From NCBI RefSeq assembly GCF_000495915.1, contig NZ_AOFQ01000037.1, positions 1 to 58,772 of the forward strand: 58,772 nt of DNA. Reading direction: 5' to 3'. This DNA is from Stutzerimonas chloritidismutans AW-1 (GTDB taxonomy: Bacteria; Pseudomonadota; Gammaproteobacteria; Pseudomonadales; Pseudomonadaceae). Below are positions 1 to 8,363 of this stretch, in pieces. The translations under genes were made by a program, and so were the position numbers. Under the pieces are notes generated by a model. It ran no database searches and had not been told where the DNA came from. It saw only the letters and a program-made list of their open reading frames with translations. Each line of letters opens with the position of its first letter. Within the stretch, counting starts at the first letter, position 1.

Positions 1-266
1 TGGCCCCCCTCCACCCCCCCCGCCGGTACGCTGGCCAGCAAGTCGATCCAGCCCCAGCGCATGAAGCGCAGCTTGTCGTCGGCTTCCTGCAGGCGCATCC
101 AGAAATCGATGAAGAAAAAGAAGCACACGATGTTGTCCAGATACCCGAGCAGAGTCGATACGTCGTCGGGCAGGTCGAACACCAGATCGGCCACCAGCGC
201 ACCGATCACGTAGACCGATAGCAGCAGGATGAAGATCTGAAAGGGTGTGATGGCGCGCTGCTTCAT
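1..266 (-). CDS. Ion transporter / potassium-channel-like protein, N-terminal part only
   Basis: The reverse strand opens with ATG at 266 and reads MKQRAITPFQIFILLLSVY, followed by a second hydrophobic stretch (NIVCFFFFIDFWMRL) and a WIDLLASVP segment. This is the S1-S2 start of the small voltage-gated-channel-like ion transporters common in Pseudomonas. The reading frame runs off the window, so the pore and C-terminus are not visible. The last codons (positions 1-22) are C/G homopolymers translating to Gly-rich sequence that does not fit the family, so they may be assembly noise. It is divergent from the DUF72 remnant at 360. Family assignment rests on the N-terminus only. Confidence 0.65.
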   Translation of the reverse strand, partial: MKQRAITPFQIFILLLSVYVIGALVADLVFDLPDDVSTLLGYLDNIVCFFFFIDFWMRLQEADDKLRFMRWGWIDLLASVPAGGVEGG

Positions 267-359
267 GAGTCAACCGGGTTCGTGGGGCAGGTGGGCGCAA
301 GTTTAAAGCACACCGAGGTAACCGGGCCGGAACGATGGGAAGGAGTGTTGGGGATTTAA

Positions 360-1102
360 GTGCGCAAGATGATTGGTATCGGCTGTGCCGGCTGGAGCCT
401 GCCGCGCGAGGCGTGGCCGGCATTCGCTGAGCAAGGTACGCACCTGCAGCGCTACAGCGGAGAGCTATCGGTGGTCGAGATCAACAGCTCGTTCTACCGA
501 CCGCATCGTCCGGCCACCTATCGCAAGTGGGCGGCGAGCGTGCCGGAGGACTTCCGCTTTTGCGTGAAGATGCCCAGGCAGATCAGCCATGAGCTGCGCT
601 TGCGCGAGTGTGACGAGGCGCTTGAGCGCTTTCTCGGCGAATCGACCGAGCTGGCTGAAAAGCTCGGCTGCCTGTTGCTGCAATTGCCGCCATCGCTGAC
701 CTTCGATCCCCAACGGCGGAGGACTTCTTCGCTGCCATGCGCGCACGCTACGACGGTGCACTGGTACTCGAACCGCGGCATGCGAGCTGGCTGGACGCCG
801 GTGAGCTGCTCGAGCGTTGGCGTATCGCACGAGTGGCGGCAGATCCTTCGCCAATTGCAGGAGCAGAGCAGGCGGGCGGCTGGTCGGGCATGCGCTACTA
901 CCGACTGCACGGGTCGCCACGCATCTACCATTCTGCGTACTCGGCCGAATGACTGGAGCGGCTGGCTGGTGAGTTGCGGACGTCTGCTCGGTCCGGCGTG
1001 CCGTGCTGGTGCATCTTCGACAATACCGCCAGCGGCGCTGCGGTGAGCAATGCGCTGGCACTGCAGGCGCTGCTGGCAGACGAAACCGCCTGGTCGCCCT
1101 AG
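360..1102 (+). pseudogene. DUF72 family protein, disrupted by a frameshift and a nonsense codon
   Basis: Three pieces in two frames together make one DUF72 (YecE-like, TIM-barrel) protein of normal length, about 247 codons. The first piece starts at GTG 360 (IGCAGWSLPREAWP, then EINSSFYRPH) and is in frame to about 710. The sequence then continues in another frame (AEDFFAAMRARYDGALVLEPRHASW). A single missing base near 711-714 explains the shift. Further on, TGA at 950-952 sits where the family usually has Trp (YSAE-stop-LERLAGELR). The conserved C-terminal segment (FDNTASGAAVSNALALQ) then runs to TAG at 1100-1102. Its stop overlaps the stop of the convergent stress-protein gene. Either a genuine pseudogene or two sequencing errors; two independent lesions favour decay. 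Confidence 0.85.
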
Positions 1103-1695
1103 CGCGGGATGATGCGTACGCGACCTGCGGTGTTGTCGCGCCGGGCAGCCTTTTCGTTTTCCGCGCGGCCGGGAATCGAGCCGAAATCAGCACCGCGATC
1201 CGGTGTCGAGCTGCCGTCCAGTTCGCGCTCGTCGACGCTGATCGAGGTGGCGTCCGGGTAGCCGGTGGTCAGCGTCTCGGTGCTGGCGGTCACCGGGGTG
1301 GCATCGTCGTCGTCCCACTTGGCGCTGCGCTCGTCGATATCGATGGCGCCGTTGCGCTCCATGACACGCTCGACTGCGGAAACCCGGCTGTCGTCCTCCA
1401 GCGTTACGGTGACGATGGTCGATCCGCGGCGGGCCGCTTCGGGGTAACGACCGGCATGCTGGCTCGATCCGTCGCCGAAGACCTTTTGAAAGAAACTGCC
1501 GATCTTGTCGGCCACTGTTGCGTCTTCACCCGGCTCTTCGCCGACCACTTCCACACGGCTGCTGTCGACGGTGTCGCTGTTGAAGGATGCCGATATCTGG
1601 ATGTCGTCGCTGGACACCCCCTCGCTCACGAGTTGGGCTTTCACTTTCTCTGCTTCGGCATAGCGGTCGAAAGCGGCAATTAGAATCTGGGTCAT
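1099..1695 (-). CDS. YflT-like general stress protein
   Basis: 198 residues. The N-terminus (MTQILIAAFDRYAEAEKVKAQL) matches the start of the YflT / general stress protein 17M-like domain, a small alpha/beta module of about 90 residues. The rest is acidic, Ser/Thr-rich and probably disordered, including a WDDDD run. An in-frame ATG lies five codons upstream (1710), but AAAGGTGA is placed six bases before the ATG at 1695, so 1695 is chosen. No transmembrane segment is evident, so it is probably cytoplasmic. Its biochemical function is unknown. It overlaps the DUF72 pseudogene tail by a few bases, tail to tail. Confidence 0.7.
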   Translation of the reverse strand: MTQILIAAFDRYAEAEKVKAQLVSEGVSSDDIQISASFNSDTVDSSRVEVVGEEPGEDATVADKIGSFFQKVFGDGSSQHAGRYPEAARRGSTIVTVTLEDDSRVSAVERVMERNGAIDIDERSAKWDDDDATPVTASTETLTTGYPDATSISVDERELDGSSTPDRGADFGSIPGRAENEKAARRDNTAGRVRIIPR

Positions 1696-1876
1696 GAGTT
1701 CACCTTTCATATGCAGCGAGGCTGCGGTGGCGGGCGTCTGGACCGATAGCGGTCAACGCATGGGTACTGATCGTTGGGCGCGGCAAGCCGCACGATGGTT
1801 CCGTTTGGACTCATTACCCGATGCTTCGCTTAGGGCTGGCCCCCGACTCGACCCCGGCGCGGCTTCCGGCCGCTGG

Positions 1877-2740
1877 CTAGCCGTTGACCACCTTGCCGCC
1901 ATTGATATGAATGGTCTGGCCGCTGACATAGGACGAGTCCTCGCAGGCCAGATAGACATAAGCCGGACCCAGTTCGGACGGCTGGCCGCAGCGGCCCATG
2001 GGCATCTGGCTGCCGAAGTCTTCGAGCATCTGCGGGTCGTGCTTGCCGAGCGACGGCGGCTGCAGCGGCGTCCAGATCGGGCCTGGCGCGATCTGGTTGA
2101 CGCGGATCTCGCGCTCGATCAACTGCTGTGACAGCGCCCGGGTGAAGCCGTCGATCGCGCCCTTGGTCGAGGTGTAGTCGACCAGCAGCGGGTGACCGAT
2201 AAAGGAGTTGATAGAGGTGGTGTTGATGATCGAGGCGCCGGCCTGCAGATGGGGCAGGGCGGCACGGGTGAGATAGAAGTAGCCGTGGATGTTGGTGGCG
2301 AAGGTCTTCTCCCACTGCTCGTCGGTGATGTCCTCGAGGCGGGTCTGCACCTCCTGGCGGCCGGCATTGTTGACCAGCACGTCCAGCCGGCCGAAGGCCT
2401 TCACGGTTTGTTCGACGGCATCGTTGCAGTGGCGGCTGTCGCGGATGTCGCCAGCGATCAACAGGCAGCGCTGGCCTTCGGCCTCCACCATCCGCTTGGC
2501 GTTTTCGGCGTCCTCGTGTTCGTCGAGATACATGATCGCGACGTCCGCACCTTCACGAGCGAAGTGCACCGCTGCCGCGCGACCGATGCCGCTGTCGCCG
2601 CCACTGATCAGCGCGACCTTGCCGGCCAGCTTGCCACTGCCCTTGTAGCTGTCGCGGATGAACTCGGCCTGCGGGTGCATTTCGGTTTCGCGACCGGGCA
2701 GACGGTCCTGCTGCTGAGCGGGAATCTTCGGGTAAGCCAT
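1877..2740 (-). CDS. SDR-family oxidoreductase (YghA-like)
   Basis: 287 residues of classical short-chain dehydrogenase with an N-terminal extension of about 35 residues (MAYPKIPAQQQDRLPGRE) typical of the YghA/glucose-dehydrogenase-like branch. Visible motifs are the cofactor loop GGDSGIG, NNAG, the catalytic Ser in TTSIN, the YTSTK catalytic Tyr/Lys pair, and PGPIWTPLQ after the active site. It should be a cytoplasmic NAD(P)-dependent oxidoreductase; the substrate cannot be told from sequence. GGAG lies a few bases before the ATG at 2740, ruling out the longer in-frame ORF reaching 2893. Homologues are often stress-induced, and the downstream neighbour is a stress-protein gene. Confidence 0.9.
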   Translation of the reverse strand: MAYPKIPAQQQDRLPGRETEMHPQAEFIRDSYKGSGKLAGKVALISGGDSGIGRAAAVHFAREGADVAIMYLDEHEDAENAKRMVEAEGQRCLLIAGDIRDSRHCNDAVEQTVKAFGRLDVLVNNAGRQEVQTRLEDITDEQWEKTFATNIHGYFYLTRAALPHLQAGASIINTTSINSFIGHPLLVDYTSTKGAIDGFTRALSQQLIEREIRVNQIAPGPIWTPLQPPSLGKHDPQMLEDFGSQMPMGRCGQPSELGPAYVYLACEDSSYVSGQTIHINGGKVVNG

Positions 2741-3101
2741 ACGTACTCCAGTCCTGAAATGGGTTCTGTAGGTACGGCTGGCGCTCGCCTGGAAAGTTTC
2801 GCCAGGATGCCGAACGGAAGTCAGGCAGCGGCAGAGCGCAGTGACGAACCACCGGCAGCAGCGACGCCTTTGCGGCCACTCGTCGTGGCGCACGTTTGCG
2901 ACCTGACATCAGTGGATGGCGGGCGTAGAATCCGCGCCGCTTCGACTGTCCCGTCCCTAACTCCATCTGCTCCCGCTGCCTTCCTGCTCGCTTCGCGCGT
3001 GCGGGCCGCGTGTGTCATGGCATTCGGGCAGGAACCGTCGCCCTTACACGCTCATTCGTCGCGCTTTGCTTCGACTGAATCGATACCAGACCCACTTCTC
3101 C
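2741..3101. other. Intergenic region between divergent SDR and sotB genes
   Basis: About 360 bp without a credible gene. Open frames crossing it are antisense or alternate-frame shadows with no ribosome-binding site. It must hold the promoters of the two divergent genes, but I see no convincing -35/-10 pair or operator. Confidence 0.4.
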
Positions 3102-4292
3102 ATGAACGAATTGCAAAGCTCCCCGGCCGGCAGCTGGCTCAGCGTGATCGCACTGGCGCTGGCCGCCTTCATCTTCAACACCACCGAGTTCGTCCCTGTG
3201 GCGCTGCTCAGTGACATCGGCCGCTCGTTCGACATGCCGCCATCCCAGGTCGGGCTGATGCTGACCATCTACGCCTGGGTGGTTGCGCTGATGTCGCTGC
3301 CGATGATGCTGCTGACGCGCAATTTCGAGCGCCGCACGCTGCTCATACTGGTCTTTGTGGTGTTCATCGGCAGCCATCTGGTTTCGAGCGTGGCATCGAG
3401 CTACGGCATGCTGATGCTCAGCCGGATCGGCATCGCCCTGGCGCACGCGGTGTTCTGGTCGATCACCGCATCGCTGGCGGTGCGTGTCGCGCCCGCAGGC
3501 AAGCAGGCGCAAGCCCTGGGCCTGCTGGCGACCGGCAGTGCGCTGGCGATGGTGCTGGGCATCCCACTGGGGCGCGTGGTGGGCGAGGCGCTGGACTGGC
3601 GCACCACCTTCCTGGCCATCGGCGTGATCGCCGCGCTGGTGCTGGTCGTCCTGGCGCGGACGCTGCCATCGCTGCCGAGCCAGAACTCCGGTTCGTTGCG
3701 CAGCCTGCCGGTGCTGTTCAAACGCCCTGCGCTGTTGACCGCCTATGTGCTGACCGCGTTGGTCATCACCGCGCAATTCACCGCCTACACCTACATCGAG
3801 CCCTTTGCGCAAACCGTCGCGCACCTGAGCGGCGACATGACCACCGTCCTGCTGTTGCTCTTCGGCGGTGCCGGTCTGCTCGGTTCGTTGCTGTTCAGCC
3901 GATACAGCGGACGCTATCCACGGGGCTTTCTGATCGTGGCGATCTCGGTCATGGCGAGCTGCCTGCTGCTGTTGCTGCCAGCCTCGCTTGACAGTTCGCT
4001 GCTCGGTGCGGTGGTGGTGATCTGGGGGATCGCGGGGATGTGCTTCGGCCTGGCCGTGCAATCGAAGGTACTGAACCTGGCTTCGGACGCGACCGACGTT
4101 GCCATGGCCATGTTCTCCGGCATCTACAACGTCGGAATCGGCGGCGGCGCCTTGCTCGGCAGCCTCGTTGTCAGCCATCTGGGGTTGCGTGAGATTGGCG
4201 TGGCCGCCGGCTTGCTCGCTGTCGCCGGCCTGTTGCTTTGCAGCTTTGCGACCTATCGCTTAGCCAGGCCTGCCAGCGGCACGGCGGTGTAG
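3102..4292 (+). CDS. sotB: Sugar efflux transporter, MFS (SotB family)
   Basis: 396 residues with about twelve hydrophobic helices. The sequence follows E. coli SotB (YdeA) closely from memory: [13 protein letters not shown] in TM1, [15 protein letters not shown] in TM2, [30 protein letters not shown], and [16 protein letters not shown] near the C-terminus. The family exports arabinose, other sugars and IPTG across the inner membrane. I start at ATG 3102 (MNELQSSP); an in-frame extension of 30 codons back to 3012 has no family match. The ribosome-binding site is weak. It is convergent with the membrane-protein gene at 4377. Confidence 0.9.
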   Translation: MNELQSSPAGSWLSVIALALAAFIFNTTEFVPVALLSDIGRSFDMPPSQVGLMLTIYAWVVALMSLPMMLLTRNFERRTLLILVFVVFIGSHLVSSVASSYGMLMLSRIGIALAHAVFWSITASLAVRVAPAGKQAQALGLLATGSALAMVLGIPLGRVVGEALDWRTTFLAIGVIAALVLVVLARTLPSLPSQNSGSLRSLPVLFKRPALLTAYVLTALVITAQFTAYTYIEPFAQTVAHLSGDMTTVLLLLFGGAGLLGSLLFSRYSGRYPRGFLIVAISVMASCLLLLLPASLDSSLLGAVVVIWGIAGMCFGLAVQSKVLNLASDATDVAMAMFSGIYNVGIGGGALLGSLVVSHLGLREIGVAAGLLAVAGLLLCSFATYRLARPASGTAV

Positions 4293-4376
4293 CTGGGCTA
4301 CGTGTGATCCGCTGTCGGGCTTGGTTGTTGCGGTGGGATCAGCAGGTTTCCGCAGAGTTAGCTTGGAAAGCTGTGG

Positions 4377-5102
4377 CTATTCATGCGTAGCGGTGCTTTC
4401 GAAAGATGCCTGCGGTGTGCTGTGGGCGGCATGGGTGCGTGCGATATCCAATGCCGCACGCTCCAGGCAGCGGCCGATTACCCGGTCACGATGCTGGTTG
4501 CTGCGGATGCCGTCCAACAGGGCTAGAACCACATATGTAACCGTGGCTAACGCCAGCACGAATACGATGCCTTTTCCGGCGATCCAGGTATCGGTTAGCT
4601 TGATGACGTCCGTCGACAGACTGACGATCGCCGAAACCAGCATGACGATGACGAGATTCTGGGAGACCCAGCGTTCCTGAGGTGGCGGGCCGGCGATCTC
4701 GGCGATGCGCGCCAACTCCTGAATGTCCGCTGCGTTGAGCCCGCGCTCTACAAGGGTATTTCGGAATAGTGCGTAGCGCAGCAGTTCTTCGCGGCGTAGA
4801 AAACCGTAGCGGTTCAGCGTTTCACGGGCATAGATATCCCGGTAGTACCACGCGCAATAGCGCTCCCGGGCCAGCAGCATGCCAAACAGAGCAAGCAGTG
4901 CGCCGGCCATGGCAGCCAACCCCTGCAAAGGTGACTGGCTATTGAGCAAGGTCCCAACCAGCAATATGCCGACAGCGAGCGTCAGCGCCCAGGAAGGCCA
5001 GACCATGCGCAGCCCGCCATGCGTGAAGCTCGCCGTGAACACGCCGGGTTGGCATTGTCGATAGAGCGAGCGGATCTCTGCCCATGTCGCAAGTACAGTC
5101 AC
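4377..5102 (-). CDS. Conserved hypothetical inner-membrane protein
   Basis: 241 residues with four predicted membrane segments, near residues 36-52, 58-78, 148-168 and 174-194. A charged cytoplasmic-looking stretch of about 65 residues separates the pairs (RERYCAWYYRDIYARETLNRYGFLRREELL). The C-terminal tail is hydrophilic. Translation starts at GTG 5102, with a strong GGGGAGG eight bases upstream. Only 27 bp separate it from the end of rlhA on the same strand, so co-transcription is likely. I do not recognise the family and assign no function. Confidence 0.75.
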   Translation of the reverse strand: MTVLATWAEIRSLYRQCQPGVFTASFTHGGLRMVWPSWALTLAVGILLVGTLLNSQSPLQGLAAMAGALLALFGMLLARERYCAWYYRDIYARETLNRYGFLRREELLRYALFRNTLVERGLNAADIQELARIAEIAGPPPQERWVSQNLVIVMLVSAIVSLSTDVIKLTDTWIAGKGIVFVLALATVTYVVLALLDGIRSNQHRDRVIGRCLERAALDIARTHAAHSTPQASFESTATHE

Positions 5103-5129
5103 GGCAGCGCCTCCCCGGATGTATGGACG

Positions 5130-7136
5130 TCAGGCGTGCGGCTTGTTGCGGATTGTCTTCATCAGATCGTCCGGCGTGATGTGCCCGACCACGCTGCTGC
5201 CGCTGCCGCTGCCTGGCAGCGGCAGGTCGAGGATATGGCCCTTCATCTTGCCCACCACGTGCATCTCGCAGGGCTTGCAGTCGAAGGTCAGGGTCAGCAC
5301 TTCGTCGCCGTGCACCAGTTGCATCGGTGCGACCTTGGTACGCACGCCGGTGACGCCCTTGGCCTGCTTCGGGCAGAGGTTGAAGGAGAAGCGCAGGCAG
5401 TGCTTGGTGATCATCACCGGCACCTCGCCGGTTTCCTCGTGGGCCTCGTAGGCCGCGTCGATCAGCTGCACGCCGTAGCGGTGATAGAACGCCCGGGCCT
5501 TCTCGTTGTAGACGTTGTAGAGGAACGACAGGTGCGACTCCGGATAGACCGGCGGCGGCACGCTGACCGGCTTGCGCCCGCCGCGCGGACGGATGGCTTC
5601 GCGCGCTTCGCCCAGCGCCTCGATGGCTTCGCGGCGCAGCGCCTTGAGTTGCGAGTTGGGGATGAAGAAGGCCTGCGGTGCATCCACTTCGACTTCTTCG
5701 GCGTGGTAGATGGTGGTGCCCAGCTGGCTCAGCAGATCGGCGATCTGGCCGGGCACCTGCTCGGGCTTCTTCGCTTCGCCGAACGGGCCGGCCAGCGACA
5801 CGCTGGCATAGGCGCCTTCCTCGCTGGTGACGTGCAGCTCCAGCTCATCGGCGCGCAATTTTGCCAGCCAACGTACGCCGATACGGCGCTCGGCGGAGGT
5901 CTTGAGCAGCGCGTTCTGCCAGTTGTGGTCCAGGTTGCGATTGAGTGGATGGTTCGGGCGCACCTGACGCATGGCGGCGGGCATTTCGTTGGGTTCGACG
6001 CGGTACTGCCAGAACGACTGACCGTCTTCCTCGAACTGCTTCAGCGGCTCGACCACGCTGGCGCGGAAACCCACCACTTCGCGTTTGATCAGCACATTGA
6101 GGCCATCACCATTGGACAGGGGCTCGCGGGTCTGCACGGTCAGGTCATGCTTGCCCACCTTGAGCACTTCGCCGACCGCAAGGCCGGTGAAAGTCGGTGA
6201 GTCGAAGGCGCCGATGTCGATCTTGCGGTCGGTGACGAAGTAGTCGGTGCTGCCGCGGTGAAAGGTCTTGTCCGGGTCCGGCACGAAGAAGTGATCGGTG
6301 CGGCCGCTGGAGGCGCGGGCCAGGTCAGGGCGTTCGGCGAGGATGCCGTCCAGGCGCTGGCGGTAGTAAGCGGTGATGTTCTTCACGTAGCTCACATCCT
6401 TGTAGCGCCCCTCGATCTTGAACGAACGCACGCCGGCGTCGACCAGGGCGCTAAGGTTGGCGCTCTGGTTGTTGTCCTTCATCGACAGCAGATGCTTTTC
6501 GAAGGCCACCACGCGGCCCTGATCGTCCTTCAGCGTGTAGGGCAGGCGACAGGCCTGGGAGCAGTCGCCGCGATTGGCGCTGCGCCCGGTCTGCGCGTGG
6601 CTGATATTGCACTGCCCGGAAAAGGCGACGCACAGCGCGCCATGGATGAAGAACTCCAGGGTCGAATCCACTTCATCGTAAATCGTGCGGATTTCCTGCA
6701 GGTTCAGCTCGCGGGCGAGAACCAGCTGCGAGAAGCCGGCCTTGTCGAGGAACTTGGCCCGTTCCAGCGTGCGGATGTCGGTCTGGGTGCTGGCATGAAT
6801 CTCGATGGGCGGAATATCCAGCTCCATAATGCCCATGTCCTGCACGATCAGCGCGTCGACGCCGATCTCGTACAGTTGGTGGATCAGCGTGCGCGCAGCT
6901 TCCAGCTCGTCGTCATGCAGGATGGTGTTGATGGTGACGAACACCCGCGCATGAAACAGGTGGGCGAATTTCACCAGCTCGGCAATGTCCGCCACGCTGT
7001 TCTCGGCGTTGTGCCGCGCACCGAAGCTCGGGCCGCCGATATACACCGCATCGGCGCCATGCAGGATGGCCTCGCGGGCAATGCTGGCATCCCGGGCGGG
7101 GGCGAGCAGTTCGAGATGGTGCTTGGGAAGGGACAT
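5130..7136 (-). CDS. rlhA: 23S rRNA 5-hydroxycytidine C2501 synthase (peptidase U32 family)
   Basis: 668 residues, full length for RlhA (YdcP), which hydroxylates C2501 of 23S rRNA. Nearly every block of the E. coli protein is present: LELLAPARDASIAREAILHGADAVYIGG at the N-terminus, the U32 signature around FFIHGALCVAFSGQC, GRSANRGDCSQACRLPY, FKIEGRYKDVSYVKN, and the C-terminal CLRFSFNLCPKQ and CKPCEMHV segments. The conserved cysteines are all kept. The start at ATG 7136 (MSLPKHHLELL) matches the family; 48 upstream in-frame codons run into a REP hairpin region and are rejected. A membrane-protein gene follows 27 bp downstream. Confidence 0.95.
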   Translation of the reverse strand: MSLPKHHLELLAPARDASIAREAILHGADAVYIGGPSFGARHNAENSVADIAELVKFAHLFHARVFVTINTILHDDELEAARTLIHQLYEIGVDALIVQDMGIMELDIPPIEIHASTQTDIRTLERAKFLDKAGFSQLVLARELNLQEIRTIYDEVDSTLEFFIHGALCVAFSGQCNISHAQTGRSANRGDCSQACRLPYTLKDDQGRVVAFEKHLLSMKDNNQSANLSALVDAGVRSFKIEGRYKDVSYVKNITAYYRQRLDGILAERPDLARASSGRTDHFFVPDPDKTFHRGSTDYFVTDRKIDIGAFDSPTFTGLAVGEVLKVGKHDLTVQTREPLSNGDGLNVLIKREVVGFRASVVEPLKQFEEDGQSFWQYRVEPNEMPAAMRQVRPNHPLNRNLDHNWQNALLKTSAERRIGVRWLAKLRADELELHVTSEEGAYASVSLAGPFGEAKKPEQVPGQIADLLSQLGTTIYHAEEVEVDAPQAFFIPNSQLKALRREAIEALGEAREAIRPRGGRKPVSVPPPVYPESHLSFLYNVYNEKARAFYHRYGVQLIDAAYEAHEETGEVPVMITKHCLRFSFNLCPKQAKGVTGVRTKVAPMQLVHGDEVLTLTFDCKPCEMHVVGKMKGHILDLPLPGSGSGSSVVGHITPDDLMKTIRNKPHA

Positions 7137-7249
7137 GGCGCGGACCGGACTTGAATCGAAAGTCGCGCATTGTAATGGCTTGCGGCCGGTTTGGGGGTGG
7201 CCGCTGGGCGAGCTTAAGGGCGCGCAACCGTGACCAAGTGCTGGGTGAG

Positions 7250-7297
7250 GACGCAGGAGCGTCCGGGCGGGCGTTCCCACGCGGGAGCGTGGGAACG
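7250..7297. repeat. REP hairpin pair, family A (outer, left)
   Basis: Two adjacent hairpins. The first is GACGC-AGGA-GCGTC at 7250-7263. The second has an 11-bp perfect stem, CGTTCCCACGC (7272-7282) and GCGTGGGAACG (7287-7297), around GGGA. The same second hairpin recurs exactly at 8012-8037, on the other side of the transposase gene. This is the paired layout of Pseudomonas REP elements. Confidence 0.85.
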
Positions 7298-7381
7298 ATC
7301 AAAGTCAGCTGCTGCTGCGTGGTGGAATTCGAGGCGGTCGGGGCGCGGCTCGCCCGCCTGCAAGAATTCGATTGCTCCAAC

Positions 7382-7421
7382 GCTCCCGCGTGGGAGCACC
7401 GCTCGGGACGCTCCGCGTCCC
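7382..7421. repeat. REP hairpin pair, family A (inner, 8 bp from RAYT stop)
   Basis: Hairpin GCTCCC-GCGT-GGGAGC (7382-7397) followed by GGGACGC-TCC-GCGTCCC (7405-7421). Orientation is opposite to the pair at 7250. It ends eight bases before the transposase stop codon, so it may also act as the transcript end. Confidence 0.85.
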
Positions 7422-7428
7422 TACGGAT

Positions 7429-7962
7429 TCAAGCCCAGCGAGCGATTTTCAGTAGCCCTGGTGCGCCTGCATAGTTGCGTGCGCTTGAATAGCGCCAGTG
7501 TTCCGCTAGATCTACGTAGCCCCGCCTGACGGGGTTGTAATGGATGTACTCCAGTTTCTGGTGCATCACCGCCTCGCTGCACACCAGTTCGGCATGGCTC
7601 CCTTCCTGCCAGAACTGATACTCGCGGTCATGTTTGTGCATCCGTTTGGCGACACGCAATCGCTCCAGCGCCTTTGTCGCACCGATGCTGTGCAGGTGCT
7701 CGATGGCTTTTCGCGCAGTGAACGATTTGAAACTGGCAACACAGCGGCAAAGGTCGTCGGCCTGGGCCAGGTAATGCAGGTGGTTTTCCATGACCACATA
7801 GCCGTAGAGCTGTAAACCTTGGTGCTTTTGCTGGTAACGCCAGCAGTCCAGGACGATTTCGACCAGCGCGGGGCGGCTGAACAGTGGCAGCCACTCCATC
7901 ACCGTGCAGGTGAGGAAGTGAGGTCGGTCGGGTTCGGTGATGACGTAGCGGCTACGACCCAT
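7429..7962 (-). CDS. REP-associated tyrosine transposase (RAYT), copy 1
   Basis: 177 residues of IS200/IS605-like Y1 transposase fold. The N-terminal strand is HFLTCTVMEWLPLF. The HuH metal-binding motif appears in VVMENHLHYLAQ, and the helix carrying the likely nucleophilic Tyr is in YIHYNPVRRGYV. RAYTs are domesticated single-strand nucleases that recognise REP hairpins and are held responsible for spreading them. Start at ATG 7962 (MGRSRYVITEPDRPHF), with GGAAGAA upstream; the in-frame extension to 8247 crosses the REP pair and is not used. REP hairpin pairs lie 8 bp after the stop and 26 bp before the start. The gene looks intact. Confidence 0.93.
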   Translation of the reverse strand: MGRSRYVITEPDRPHFLTCTVMEWLPLFSRPALVEIVLDCWRYQQKHQGLQLYGYVVMENHLHYLAQADDLCRCVASFKSFTARKAIEHLHSIGATKALERLRVAKRMHKHDREYQFWQEGSHAELVCSEAVMHQKLEYIHYNPVRRGYVDLAEHWRYSSARNYAGAPGLLKIARWA

Positions 7963-7987
7963 GAGTTCTTCCTTGAACTTGGTGTCC

Positions 7988-8037
7988 GGACGCTGGAGCG
8001 TCCAGAGCTGACGTTCCCACGCGGGAGCGTGGGAACG
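7988..8037. repeat. REP hairpin pair, family A (26 bp upstream of RAYT start)
   Basis: GGACGCT-GG-AGCGTCC (7988-8003) then the 11-bp stem CGTTCCCACGC (8012-8022) / GCGTGGGAACG (8027-8037) around GGGA, identical to the hairpin at 7272-7297. The remaining sequence of the 400-bp gap to 8363 holds only the partial REP at 8302 and no credible gene. Confidence 0.85.
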
Positions 8038-8301
8038 ATCGGGTGGCTCCTGCTTCTGAACAGGACCATCAGCTTGACGCTCTGCGTTACTGTGCACATA
8101 CAACCCCAACAGGCGATGTTGGGCAAGCTCGGTTTGTCCAGGCTGTTGGTTGATGCACATACCTTGAAGGAATGAACGCGGAGCGTCTTGGCCGGCGCCC
8201 CACGCAGCTGCGCCCGGCGTCACTGCGGCACTACCCAAGCGCAACAATCGTTAGGGGCAGGCCGCCCCAGCTGTTAACTGTTGCACTTACTGTGAGGCCC
8301 A

Positions 8302-8341
8302 GGACGCAAGAGCGTCCCGGCCGTTGCTACCCTGCAGCGTG
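8302..8341. repeat. REP hairpin, family A, partly degenerate (outer, right)
   Basis: GGACGC-AAGA-GCGTCC at 8302-8317 is a clean hairpin matching the first member of the other pairs. The second member (about 8321-8341) is recognisable only as a degraded copy with broken stem pairing. It lies 23 bp past the stop codon of the giant glucan synthase gene. Confidence 0.7.
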
Positions 8342-8363
8342 GATCGACCCAGCTACACGACAC

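Noticed and set aside
1003..1683. A 226-residue plus-strand open frame
   Set aside because: Antisense to the YflT-like gene and out of frame with the DUF72 remnant; no ribosome-binding site.
5019..6200. A 393-residue plus-strand open frame
   Set aside because: Antisense to rlhA, which matches its family along the whole length.
7250..8341. A CRISPR array from repeated hairpins
   Set aside because: Spacing is irregular, units alternate in orientation and flank a RAYT gene, so these are REP elements.
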